In this document: one piece after another, positions 40,548 through 49,179 of the stretch
How the letters are laid out: each line of letters opens with the position of its first letter
Numbering within the stretch: position 1 is the first letter of the stretch
Origin: JAAYZH01 sp964479695
Lineage (GTDB): Bacteria > Bacillota > Clostridia > Saccharofermentanales > Fastidiosipilaceae
Assembly: GCA_964479695.1 (NCBI GenBank)
Contig: CAYZSO010000005.1
Span: forward strand, 1-64,000
Direction of reading: 5' to 3'
DNA length: 64,000 nucleotides
The notes under the pieces: model-generated
What the model was told of the DNA's origin: nothing
Database searches by the model: none
What the model saw: only the letters and a program-made list of their open reading frames with translations
Position numbers and translations under genes: made by a program

Positions 40548-41029
40548 GCGAGCGAGTGAGTGAGTTTGTGATTGAGTGTGGGTGTTGTGGGTGGTGTAAT
40601 TGAATAGGTATATGAGTAGGTGTGTGGATGAGAAAGTGTATAAGTAGTTGAATTTTGTGGACACTGTGGATAACCGCAGAACTTTAAATTTAAAGTTCTG
40701 CGGTTTTCCACATTCTGCTGAAGTTTTCCACATTTACGGCATTTGCACCGAGGTTCGCGCACTTTTGTGCGAGTTCTTGTTCTTTCGGGCGAAGAGCAGA
40801 AAATTTCTTTGACTCTCCTAAACCGGAGGAGTAGAATCGTGATCGTTGTGTTACACAATTATTACAACGAGCGCACTAAGCGCGACGTAAACGACAAGTG
40901 CACCGAGTGCAACAAGCGTGACAAGCGCAGCGAACACAACAAGCACAACAGAGACATCAAGCGCCACAAGCGCAACAAACGTGACAAATTCAACCCGCTG
41001 GCCCTGTCGCCAGCTCCTCAGGAGGAAGT
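40548..41029. other. Repetitive spacer with DnaA-box-like sites
   Basis: Bases 40545-40650 are GAGTGAGTGA-type low complexity. A perfect DnaA box on the minus strand (TTATCCACA, 40665-40673) abuts the palindrome below, and TTTTCCACA occurs at 40704 and 40724. Bases 40866-40990 are degenerate CAACAAGCGCGACAAGCGC repeats. An open frame at 40743-41033 through them is repeat translation and is not called. AGGAGG at 41020 belongs to the next gene. Confidence 0.6.
40672..40705. repeat. Dispersed palindrome, copy 1
   Basis: A perfect 34-base palindrome: AACCGCAGAACTTTAAA and its complement. Further copies lie at 47576-47607 and 58623-58660, all between genes. No T-run makes it a clear terminator. 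Confidence 0.9.
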
Positions 41030-41908
41030 TTGAATCCAATCAATCGTATCACTGAACTGCTAGGCAGACTCAAGACAGAATCATCGCAAAGAATCATCAG
41101 GACAATAACCGTGGGTGCTGCATGCACCATGTTACTTGCGCCTTTTGCAGTAAATGGCTATAAACTTACAGCTGCGAGGCAGGCGGAGGGGGCGGCTTTG
41201 GCCAAAGCCGAAGACAACAACCCCTCTACCACGAGTGCTGCTGAATCCGCCGACCAACAGTTGGCTATGCAATCCGACATCCAGAGCATGATGGGTGACG
41301 CGACCTTGAAGAACCGTAGCGGGCACGAATATGAAGTTACCGACGGCTCCATGAAGATCGCGCATGAACCCATTGAACGGAAAATCGACTCCCTCCCGCA
41401 GGAGAGCCCCGAACCGTCGTGGATCCCGACGCCGACACCGTCGCCCACACCGGCTCCGACGCCTACGCCGACACCGGTTCCGGAATTTGTTTGGATTGAC
41501 GGACTGAAACCCATGACCCAAAGAGAATACAGCGCCTATCAGAATATTCAGGGCTGGAATTATATTGGCTCGGCTGCCGCGGGTGGCTCTTGGGGCTACA
41601 CCGGCGGGATGTGCACATGGTATGTGTACAACGCGCGGGTGAATGCGGGCTTGGGGCTTTCGAATAGCTTGGGAGCGGCTTCACAGTGGGCCTACACCGC
41701 CCAGGCGCAGGGGTATTGGGTCGACCATACGCCGACTGTCGGCGCTGCGGCGGTCAGCCCTTCGCAGAACCATGTGATGTTTGTGGAGAAGGTTTTTGCG
41801 GACGGAAGCATTCAAATTTCCGAAGGTGGGTGGAATTACTCTGCCTATGTGTATAATAGACGTGTCATATCGGCGGGGACGGCGAGTTACTTCTTTTATA
41901 TACATTAG
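41030..41908 (+). CDS. Secreted or membrane-anchored CHAP-domain protein
   Basis: CHAP amidases or endopeptidases cut peptidoglycan. The 292-aa protein has a hydrophobic segment at about 23-42 (signal or anchor), a disordered region, a P/T linker (residues 124-145, TPTPSPTPAPTPTP) and a C-terminal CHAP domain. The catalytic cysteine is in GGMCTWYVYNAR, the histidine in SQNHVMFVEKV and the third residue near SEGGWN. The start is TTG with AGGAGG just upstream; no better ATG exists before the membrane segment. It carries a full copy of GGCTTTGGCCAAAGCC at 41194. Confidence 0.85.
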   Translation: MNPINRITELLGRLKTESSQRIIRTITVGAACTMLLAPFAVNGYKLTAARQAEGAALAKAEDNNPSTTSAAESADQQLAMQSDIQSMMGDATLKNRSGHEYEVTDGSMKIAHEPIERKIDSLPQESPEPSWIPTPTPSPTPAPTPTPTPVPEFVWIDGLKPMTQREYSAYQNIQGWNYIGSAAAGGSWGYTGGMCTWYVYNARVNAGLGLSNSLGAASQWAYTAQAQGYWVDHTPTVGAAAVSPSQNHVMFVEKVFADGSIQISEGGWNYSAYVYNRRVISAGTASYFFYIH

Positions 41909-42078
41909 AGGAGCTTGTGAGGACTTGTGCGGATCTCGGCGATTGGGCGGCGATCGGGCCGGCGATTGGGCCGGGTTGGGCAAGAGGACTGAGCTAGAGG
42001 GCAGCGATGAAGGCACTTGGCTAAATAGCATTGGCAAAGGTGCTGGGTTAAAGGAATTCGATTTGGATTTTAAGGGAT

Positions 42079-43146
42079 ATGCATTATATAGTTCTGGATT
42101 TAGAGTGGAATATTCCCGGAAACCGTAGCCAAGCGGATCCTGAACTGCTGAAAATTTTTCCTGAAGAAATTATTGAGATCGGCGCGATCAAGCTGGAGCA
42201 AGACCTCCGGCGGTCGGGCCGATTTTCTGTTAATGTGCGGCCGCGCTACTACACGAAGCTCAACCATTTCGTCGAAGGCGTGACGAAGCGCCAGAATGGC
42301 AGCCTGAAAAATGGTCCCGGTTTCGAGCGGGCAGGAGCCGATTTCCTGTTGTGGGCAGAGGGCGAGGAGGAAGACAATGAGTACCTCCTCTGCACGTGGA
42401 GTAACAGCGATTCCACGCCTTGGCTCAACAATTTGGAGCACTACGGCCTTTGCCACGCGCAAACGCCATTTTTCCTGGATGTGCAGCGCCTGTTCGCGTT
42501 CGCGTCGGGTGAGCTTTCGACGCAGCGAAGTATCGAGTTTGCAGCAGCAGGTTTGGGTCTGGATCTCAGCGAACCCTTCCACAAAGCCGTCAACGACGCC
42601 TCCTACACCGCCGCCATTTTCACGCGAACCGTAGCCAAGCTCCAGGAGCAAGGCGAGCTCCCAACCGCTCCAACCGCCCTCTACCAGGCACTCCGCAAGC
42701 TTTCCTACGATCCCACCATTCGTTATCGGGCCAAAGCCGACCTAGGCACCATCTCCGATCCAGCAGATGCAGACCTCCTCTTGTGCGATTATCCTTGGCA
42801 TTGTCCCGCATGCGGCGCCCTCCTCCAGTTAAGTGATGGCTGGAAGCTTCGGCGCAACGGTCTCAGTCGCTCGGCCAAAGCCCCCTGTCCCACCCACGGC
42901 TCCGTGACCATCAAAGTACAAATCTTCCGCCCCGAAGGCGCTGGTGGTGCTGGTGCGGGTGCTGCTGCTGGTGGTGGTAGTGGTGCTGGCGGTGTTCGTG
43001 TTGTTGCTGGTGCTTCTTCGTCATCGTCGTCGACCTCCTCAACCTATTCCACTTCTCGCGCTTCCTCAGCATCTCGCAGCTCTTCCACATCTCCTTCATC
43101 TCCATGGATTGTCAAAGCCGACCTTCACCTGCAACGCCCACTGTAA
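42079..43146 (+). CDS. DEDDh 3'-5' exonuclease with zinc-ribbon-like part and low-complexity tail
   Basis: A 355-aa protein. The N-terminal 190 residues form an RNase T/DnaQ-type exonuclease: Exo I IVLDLEWN (Asp 7, Glu 9), an acidic Exo II region near CTWSNSDSTPWL, and Exo III with His 168 and Asp 173 in FHKAVNDASY. It resembles KapD/ERI1-like nucleases acting on RNA or DNA ends. Residues 230-275 hold CPAC and CPTH pairs, suggesting zinc binding. The last 60 residues are G/A- then S-rich low complexity, probably from repeat expansion. Tandem GATCGGGCCGGCGATTGGGC-like repeats precede the gene. Confidence 0.8.
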   Translation: MHYIVLDLEWNIPGNRSQADPELLKIFPEEIIEIGAIKLEQDLRRSGRFSVNVRPRYYTKLNHFVEGVTKRQNGSLKNGPGFERAGADFLLWAEGEEEDNEYLLCTWSNSDSTPWLNNLEHYGLCHAQTPFFLDVQRLFAFASGELSTQRSIEFAAAGLGLDLSEPFHKAVNDASYTAAIFTRTVAKLQEQGELPTAPTALYQALRKLSYDPTIRYRAKADLGTISDPADADLLLCDYPWHCPACGALLQLSDGWKLRRNGLSRSAKAPCPTHGSVTIKVQIFRPEGAGGAGAGAAAGGGSGAGGVRVVAGASSSSSSTSSTYSTSRASSASRSSSTSPSSPWIVKADLHLQRPL

Positions 43147-43180
43147 ACACTGGTAGCGGAGGGGCGTCGACTACATTTTG

Positions 43181-43995
43181 ACTACATAAGTTTATTTTTA
43201 AACATATGTAGTGCATTCTGGGTGCGAGTTTTGTGGGTGGAGCGGTATTGGCGGCGTATTCTTCCTTGATTTGTTCTCCCTAGCTTAGAGTAGTTGTCAT
43301 GTCATTTCCAAGTTGGTCCAGATCGAGAAACTTGCGACAAGGCATCGTTTGTTAAGCGGTGCCCTCCCTCCAGTTATTCTATCAACTGAATGTTTTCTGA
43401 CCTGCAGATAAGAATTAATGAATGAATACTGATATTTCCGAAAATATTGACTGGTATGGCCATTGCTTACGTAGAAAAAGTCTTCTCACAATGAAGTAAA
43501 GGCTCTTTTGATGTCGCAAGTTTCCGGATCCCAGCCAAATTCGAAAAATATTTACTGGTGCATTGCAAGTAGCGGGAAGATTTCCTTCAATCTGTGCCAG
43601 AACAGTTCACCTGAACATATTGGAGAAAATACTAATAAATCATGTTGCGTTAAATAGATGATATACATTGTTTTTAAGCTTATCTCCTGATTGAACTCTG
43701 AAATGTGCGCTAATCTCGGCACTGTTGAGATTATTGTCGCCGCTGTAGCGATAAGTGGAAGTGTGCGTTCATTCTATTGACTCATCCGCTGACTGAACTC
43801 TAAAAATGAACACAAACTCTCTTATCCATTGGGATCAATGTTGCCGCTGTAGCGATAAGTGGAGGGATGCGTTCATTCCAGGCAACGGAACTTGTGGTGA
43901 TGGTGATGCTAGCGACGTTGATTAAGCGTGGGGGGTAAGGAGCGGTATTGGCGACGTATTGCGACTACATAAGTTTATTTTTAAACATATGTAGT
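43181..43995 (-). repeat. Full copy (B) of a dispersed 0.8-kb hairpin-bordered element
   Basis: Both borders are the same 32-base hairpin (ACTACATAAGTTTA, loop, TAAACATATGTAGT) at 43181-43212 and 43964-43995, 783 bases apart. The inside matches 61661-62408 in reverse. It includes the inverted repeat GAAACTTGCGACA (43327) / TGTCGCAAGTTTC (43512) and two imperfect units of about 110 bases around GCTGTAGCGATAAGTGGA. I see no conserved protein frame, so it is non-coding: a non-autonomous transposon or an RNA element. The rest of 43147-44170 holds only the ctsR promoter. Confidence 0.85.
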
Positions 43996-44078
43996 GAGTT
44001 TTGTGGGAGGAAGAGGTTGAGAATTTGAAGAATTTATGAATTCTTGGAGGGCTTCGGGAGAAGTTCGCGATTTCGCAC

Positions 44079-44126
44079 TTGACGTTGAAGTTAGAGTCGC
44101 TATAATTAATGTCAAATAAAGTCAAA
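44079..44126 (+). promoter_or_regulatory. ctsR-clpC promoter with CtsR operator
   Basis: TTGACG (44079-44084), 16 bases, TATAAT (44101-44106). TGTCAAATAAAGTCAAA at 44110-44126 matches the CtsR heptad repeat GGTCAAANANAGTCAAA except at the first base. The operator overlaps the transcription start, as in known autorepressed ctsR operons. Confidence 0.92.
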
Positions 44127-44170
44127 ACTGAGCTATGCAGCTACGATAATTTGGCTGGAAGGAGGCTCTT

Positions 44171-44644
44171 ATGGCGAAGATTAGTGACGTCATTGAAGAA
44201 CTGATTAAAGAAATGATGGATGAGAACGATGGTTTTGCCGAGATTACGCGCGGAGAGCTGGCGGAGAAGGCGAATTGTGTTCCTTCGCAGGTGACGTATG
44301 TTTTGTCGACGCGCTTTACGAATGGCCAGGGCTACCGCGTTGAGAGTCGGCGTGGTGGTGGGGGTTCGATTCGAATTTATAAGATCGATCTGCATAATAG
44401 TCGCGCAAGCTACGTCATGCACGTAGTAAACTCATTAGGGAAGGAACTTACGCAACAGCAGGCTGATGTGTATATTCAGAATTTTCTGGATTACCGGATT
44501 GTCTCGCCTGCGATGGGTAGGTTGATGGCGACGGCGCTGTCGGACAGTTCGCTGGAGGATATTCCGCCTGTCTACCGCGGGGTGGTTCGGATGAAGATCA
44601 TGAAGAACTTGCTGGTGGATTTGTTGATTAACTTTGATGACTAG
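44171..44644 (+). CDS. ctsR: Class III heat-shock repressor CtsR
   Basis: CtsR represses clp genes and is inactivated by heat. The 157-aa length is normal. The winged helix contains ITRGELAEKANCVPSQVTYVLSTRF and the wing GYRVESRRGGGGSIRI, whose glycine-rich tip is the thermosensor in Bacillus. The C-terminal helical domain ends LLVDLLINFDD. Its own operator lies upstream. It is followed directly by clpC, with no mcsA or mcsB between. Confidence 0.95.
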   Translation: MAKISDVIEELIKEMMDENDGFAEITRGELAEKANCVPSQVTYVLSTRFTNGQGYRVESRRGGGGSIRIYKIDLHNSRASYVMHVVNSLGKELTQQQADVYIQNFLDYRIVSPAMGRLMATALSDSSLEDIPPVYRGVVRMKIMKNLLVDLLINFDD

Positions 44645-44715
44645 CGACAGATGACAGCGACAGAAGACTGAGACAGATGACTTGAGTTGAAAAGATTTGA
44701 AGGGAGTACATTTTT

Positions 44716-47385
44716 ATGGTAATGAGATATACAGATAGAACAGCACAAGTATTTCAAAGTGCCTATGAGACGGCAGTTTCGTTTGGACAGGAATATTTGG
44801 GCACGGAGCATTTGATTTCCGGAATTTTGGCCGAGGGGGAGGGGAACGCGTATGAGAACCTGATTGCCCAAGGCGTGACACCGGAGGTGTTTGCGAATGC
44901 TTTGGCCAACGTAAATGGGAAGAAACCCCGCTCGGTGGAGCTGACGAACCCGCCGAAAATTGAGGAGCTGATTGGGCTCTTGACACCTAGGACGAAGCGC
45001 GTGCTTGAGATTACGATTTTGGAGGCGCAACGTCACGGGGAGAATGCTGTGGAGCCGGAGCATTTGCTGGCGGGTATTTTGCGTGAAGGCGAGAGTGTGG
45101 GTCTGAGGATCCTTACGTCGCTGGGCGTGAATGTGCAGCAGCTTTACTTGCAGCTCTTTATGAATGGGCAGCCGGAAGAGGTGGGCCCGGACGGTTTGGG
45201 CGCTGGCGGCGCTAGTGGCGCTTCGGAGAAGAAGCAGGGTAAAGGCGATACCCCGACCCTCGACAAATACGGACGTGATTTGACCCAGGCTGTTCGCGAG
45301 GGGAAAACCGACCCTATTATCGGGCGGACGGATGAGATTAATCGTGTGATGCAGATTTTGGTTCGCCGCACGAAGAATAATCCGGTTTTGATCGGCGAAC
45401 CCGGCGTTGGTAAAACGGCGATTGCCGAAGGGCTGGCGCAGAAAATTGTTGAAGGCGATATGCCAGATGTCCTGAAGGATAAGAGGATTGTTCTTCTGGA
45501 CCTGACTTCTATGGTCGCTGGTGCGAAATATCGGGGCGAATTTGAAGAGCGTATTGAGAAGGCGCTTAAGGAAGCTCAGAGCGCCGAGAACGTGATTTTG
45601 TTCATCGACGAGCTCCACACGATTGTCGGGGCCGGTGCAGGTGAAGGCTCGATGGATGCGGCCAATATTTTGAAGCCGCTCCTTGCCAGAGGCGAACTCC
45701 AGATCATCGGAGCAACGACGCTGGATGAATATAGGAAATATATTGAGAAGGATAAGGCTTTGGCCAGACGTTTCCAACCGGTGATGGTGAATGAACCGAG
45801 CCCGGAAGAGGCGCTGCAAATCCTTTATGGGCTGAAGGATAAGTACGAAGCGCACCATGGTGTGCGTATCTCGGACGAAGCGATGGAAGCCGCGGTGGAC
45901 TTGTCGGTCCGCTATATTACCGACCGTTTCCTGCCGGACAAAGCCATCGACCTCATCGATGAAGGCTGTTCGAAACTCCGCCTGAATAATTTCACGGAGC
46001 CCCAAGAAATGAAAGACCTGGAGGACAAGCTCCGCGTGATTGAAGACCAGAAACAGCAGGCAGCTGAGAAAGAAGAATTCGAAAAGGCCGCGGAACTTCG
46101 CCGCGATGAGCTCCGTCTCCGCGAAGAGATGGATCACATGAGCGCCACTTGGAAGCACCACGTGGACAGCGATAATGTTCTAAAAGCCGACGACATCGCC
46201 GACATCGTCTCCATGTGGAGCGGGATCCCGGTGAGCAAGTTGACCGAAGAGGACCAAGAGAAGCTCCGCGATCTGGAAGAGCGTTTGAATGCCCGCGTGA
46301 TCGGGCAAGAAGAGGCTGTGAGTGCTGTTTCGCGTGCGATTCGCCGCGGACGTCTGGGGCTCAAGGATCCTTCTCGTCCGACCGGTTCCTTCATTTTCCT
46401 CGGTACTACCGGCGTGGGTAAAACGGAGTTGGCGCGGGCTTTGGCCACTGAAATGTTCGGTGATGAGAAAGCGCTGATCCGCTTCGATATGTCGGAGTAC
46501 ATGGAGAAGTTTGATGTCAGTAAGTTCATCGGATCGCCTCCGGGCTACGTGGGCTACGAGGAGAGCGGGCAGCTGACGGAGGCGGTGCGCCGTCGCCCGT
46601 ACAGTGTGGTGCTTTTCGACGAGATTGAGAAGGCGCACCCGGATGTGTTCAACATCTTGTTGCAGATTTTGGATGACGGACGTTTGACCGATGGTCAGGG
46701 ACGTACGGTTGATTTCCGTAACACGATTGTTATTATGACGTCCAATATTGGTGCGAGGACGCTTCTGACTTCTCAAGGCAGAACGATCGGCTTCTCGGCC
46801 GGCAGCGATGACGAGGATAAGGCCGTAGATCTTGATATGTATGGCGGCAGAAGTTATGATCAGGCGAAAGAGCTGGTCATGGATGAGCTCCGCAAGACGT
46901 TCAACCCGGAATTCATCAACCGTGTCGACGAGATTGTCTTCTTCCACATGCTGAGTGCCGAGTCGCTCGAGAAGATCGTGGGGCTCTTGCTGAACAAGCT
47001 GATTGCCCGTGTCCAAGACATCGGTATTACGCTCGAAGCGGATCCGGAGGCTGTGGCTTGGCTTGCCCGCGAGGGTGCCGATCAGCAGTATGGTGCGCGT
47101 CCTCTGCGTCGTAAGATTCAGAGTGAAGTCGAGGATCGTCTGTCCGAGGCCATGCTCGAAGGCAAGATCAAGGTCGGCGATACGGCCAGGATCTTGGTCC
47201 GCGAGAACCGCATCGCGATTGAGCCGGCAGACACTGCTTTGGCCAAAGTCGCCGATCCTACCCCTGTCCTCGAAGGCGTTTCTTCCGCAGGTACAGCCGG
47301 TGCGGGTGCGGAGGCTCGTGCCGCCGGTGAGGCTGCTGCTTCCGGTGAGGCCGGCGCCGCGAGTGCTGATGAGGCCGGCGAGTAA
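44716..47385 (+). CDS. clpC: AAA+ chaperone ClpC
   Basis: Unfoldase that feeds ClpP, 889 aa. The N-domain has two repeats (1-145). AAA-1 has Walker A GEPGVGKT near 228, a UVR-type coiled coil follows (EEFEKAAELRRDELRLREEM near 450), and AAA-2 has GTTGVGKT near 563, FDEIEKAHPDVFN and an arginine finger region. After residue 830 comes a P/A/G/E-rich tail not usual for ClpC. AAGGGAG precedes the start. A 19-bp tandem repeat spans the stop. With mcsAB missing here, arginine phosphorylation may be lacking or encoded elsewhere. Confidence 0.96.
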   Translation: MVMRYTDRTAQVFQSAYETAVSFGQEYLGTEHLISGILAEGEGNAYENLIAQGVTPEVFANALANVNGKKPRSVELTNPPKIEELIGLLTPRTKRVLEITILEAQRHGENAVEPEHLLAGILREGESVGLRILTSLGVNVQQLYLQLFMNGQPEEVGPDGLGAGGASGASEKKQGKGDTPTLDKYGRDLTQAVREGKTDPIIGRTDEINRVMQILVRRTKNNPVLIGEPGVGKTAIAEGLAQKIVEGDMPDVLKDKRIVLLDLTSMVAGAKYRGEFEERIEKALKEAQSAENVILFIDELHTIVGAGAGEGSMDAANILKPLLARGELQIIGATTLDEYRKYIEKDKALARRFQPVMVNEPSPEEALQILYGLKDKYEAHHGVRISDEAMEAAVDLSVRYITDRFLPDKAIDLIDEGCSKLRLNNFTEPQEMKDLEDKLRVIEDQKQQAAEKEEFEKAAELRRDELRLREEMDHMSATWKHHVDSDNVLKADDIADIVSMWSGIPVSKLTEEDQEKLRDLEERLNARVIGQEEAVSAVSRAIRRGRLGLKDPSRPTGSFIFLGTTGVGKTELARALATEMFGDEKALIRFDMSEYMEKFDVSKFIGSPPGYVGYEESGQLTEAVRRRPYSVVLFDEIEKAHPDVFNILLQILDDGRLTDGQGRTVDFRNTIVIMTSNIGARTLLTSQGRTIGFSAGSDDEDKAVDLDMYGGRSYDQAKELVMDELRKTFNPEFINRVDEIVFFHMLSAESLEKIVGLLLNKLIARVQDIGITLEADPEAVAWLAREGADQQYGARPLRRKIQSEVEDRLSEAMLEGKIKVGDTARILVRENRIAIEPADTALAKVADPTPVLEGVSSAGTAGAGAEARAAGEAAASGEAGAASADEAGE

Positions 47386-47521
47386 GTAGGAAGCCGGCGA
47401 GTAAGTAGGAGACTGAAACGGTCTACTGGCCATGCCGGCGGAAACTAAGCACAGATATTTATGTGGCCGAAGTTGCTTCGGGCGGCTTTGGCCAAAAGAT
47501 GACTGAGAATAATTGATCTAT

Positions 47522-47557
47522 ACACCTGACTTCGGAAATGGGGTCGGGTGTTTTTTT
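47522..47557 (+). terminator. clpC terminator
   Basis: ACACCTGAC pairs with GTCGGGTGT, then seven T. It lies 137 bases past the stop, after a copy of GGGCGGCTTTGGCCAAAA. Confidence 0.88.
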
Positions 47558-47575
47558 GTGGACTGAAGACGGACA

Positions 47576-47607
47576 ACCGCAGAACTTTAAATTTAAAGTT
47601 CTGCGGT
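47576..47607. repeat. Dispersed palindrome, copy 2
   Basis: ACCGCAGAACTTTAAA followed by its exact complement, directly after the clpC terminator. The rest of 47608-47786 holds the tctC promoter. Confidence 0.9.
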
Positions 47608-47720
47608 GGGGGGAGGGGGAGAGTAATAAATGAAAGGTAAAGTTGAAAGAAAAATTTCAATTCATGAATATTTGGAAGTATTTTCTATAATGGAATGGCG
47701 TTGTTTATTGTATTTGTCAA

Positions 47721-47749
47721 TTGTTCACAAAAAGGCCACTACTTATAAT
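47721..47749 (+). promoter_or_regulatory. Promoter of the tct-gar operon
   Basis: TTGTTC (47721-47726), 17 bases, TATAAT (47744-47749), 37 bases before the tctC start. Confidence 0.7.
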
Positions 47750-47786
47750 CTACGTAAATTAGCCCGATATTTCGAGGAGGGAACAC

Positions 47787-48947
47787 ATGAAACTATCAAA
47801 ATTGCTCAAGGCAGCAACGGCTCTCATCTTAGCGTCGACCCTTTTGCTGTCCGCCTGCACAAGTTCTGCGGGGACGAGTCCTGAAACGACAGGGAAGTCG
47901 GCCGAAACAACGGCTGCCGGGAACGCGGAAACTCCGGGAACTGACGCACCTGGAACCGATGCGCCGACTGACGCGCCGACCGATGCGCCGTCTGTGAACA
48001 TGGATGCTTATAAAAATAAGCGTGTCCGTATTGTGATCGGCTCGACATCGACCGGTGGTGACTCCTACCTGACTGCGAATACCGTGTCCCGTTATCTGAA
48101 CGATGTGTTGCAGATGAATTCAAAAGTGGATGCGATTGGTGCGGGGCGTGCTTTGGAAGAAATTACCACTGCGAAACCGAACGGTGAAACCATTGAAATG
48201 TTCCACGATATGAACTGGCTCAGCGTTGAGTTCGGTGCTTTCGATGAGAGTTATGCTCTGGAGAACTATATTGTGGGACCCCGTATGTCCATCAACCCTG
48301 GGTATTGTTTGGTTGTCCGCGCGGATGCTCCTTACAATGACATGATTGAGATGGCGGAATATATGGAGGCCGGTAATGAGGTGAATCTGGCGATTGAATC
48401 CGGTGGTTTGTCTCACTTAGGCTTCATTGCTTATTACCAGTTCTTGCAGGATGAATATGGCGAAGCGACAGCGAAAAATCTGAAGGCTTATATCTCCGGC
48501 TCGACAGACGAAAAGCGCCAAGCGATGTGGGATGGTAACACCGACGGTATGTTTGCAGACGTTGCCAACGAAGAACAGTACACCCGTGAAGGGGTTGATG
48601 CACAGCTGAAAATGAAGTTCATGGGCATTTTTGCTGCTGAGCGTATCGAAGGCAAGGACATTCCGACTTTTGGTGAGCAAGGCGTGAAACTCTTTGGCGA
48701 ACCTTTTGCTTTTGATAAGGAATTCTCTGTTTTCTTCCCTAAGGACACCCCTCAGGAGCTCATCGATACGATGGATGCTGCGATGAAACAAGTGACTGAA
48801 GATCCGGCGTTTATTGAAGAGATGGCTACCTTCGGTTACTTCCCGGCGTATCTGTCTTCTTCAGAGAATAAAACACATATGTATGAGAAGAGAGCGAAGT
48901 TCTCTGACCTCATCAAGAACGCACCTTCTCTGGACGACTTCACCTAA
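47787..48947 (+). CDS. tctC: TctC-type substrate-binding lipoprotein
   Basis: Extracytoplasmic solute receptor of a tripartite tricarboxylate transporter (TTT), 386 aa. The lipobox LSAC (Cys 24) is followed by a T/P/D linker with repeated TDAP units. The mature domain has KRVRIVIGSTSTGGDSYLTA and GAGRALEEITTAKPNGETI as in Bug/TctC receptors. GAGGAGG precedes the ATG. The family binds carboxylates; the following galactarate genes suggest galactarate or glucarate as ligand. Confidence 0.88.
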   Translation: MKLSKLLKAATALILASTLLLSACTSSAGTSPETTGKSAETTAAGNAETPGTDAPGTDAPTDAPTDAPSVNMDAYKNKRVRIVIGSTSTGGDSYLTANTVSRYLNDVLQMNSKVDAIGAGRALEEITTAKPNGETIEMFHDMNWLSVEFGAFDESYALENYIVGPRMSINPGYCLVVRADAPYNDMIEMAEYMEAGNEVNLAIESGGLSHLGFIAYYQFLQDEYGEATAKNLKAYISGSTDEKRQAMWDGNTDGMFADVANEEQYTREGVDAQLKMKFMGIFAAERIEGKDIPTFGEQGVKLFGEPFAFDKEFSVFFPKDTPQELIDTMDAAMKQVTEDPAFIEEMATFGYFPAYLSSSENKTHMYEKRAKFSDLIKNAPSLDDFT

Positions 48948-49146
48948 GGGCGGCTTTGGCCGCAGCTAGAAGCTGCAGTGTGAAGCACAGCTAGATGCTG
49001 CCGTGTGAAGCACAGCTAGAAGCACAGCTTGAAGCCGCAACTAGAAGCTGCAGCGTTTCGAAGACATAAGGGCTTGGGTTCGACAGTTACCTACTTCTGT
49101 TACCTACCCCTGTCATCAATTGGTGGCAGGGAACCCGGGCCCTTAT
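48948..49146 (+). promoter_or_regulatory. tctC-tctB spacer: tandem repeats and large hairpin
   Basis: Right after the stop stands GGGCGGCTTTGGCC, then two to three copies of AGCTAGAAGCTGCAGTGTGA-like units (48964-49055). Then TAAGGGCTTGGGTTC (49067-49081) pairs with GAACCCGGGCCCTTA (49131-49145). The hairpin could halt part of transcription or protect tctC mRNA, giving more receptor than membrane subunits. Confidence 0.65.
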
Positions 49147-49179
49147 ATGTAAGTAAAAAGAGTAAAAAGAGAGAGACTC

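Noticed and set aside
40743..41033. 96-codon K/R/N-rich open frame
   Set aside because: Encoded by AAGCGCGACAAGCGC-type repeats and overlapping the ribosome site of the CHAP gene.
47630..47884. 84-codon open frame upstream of tctC
   Set aside because: It overlaps the tctC promoter and signal peptide region and has no recognisable domain.
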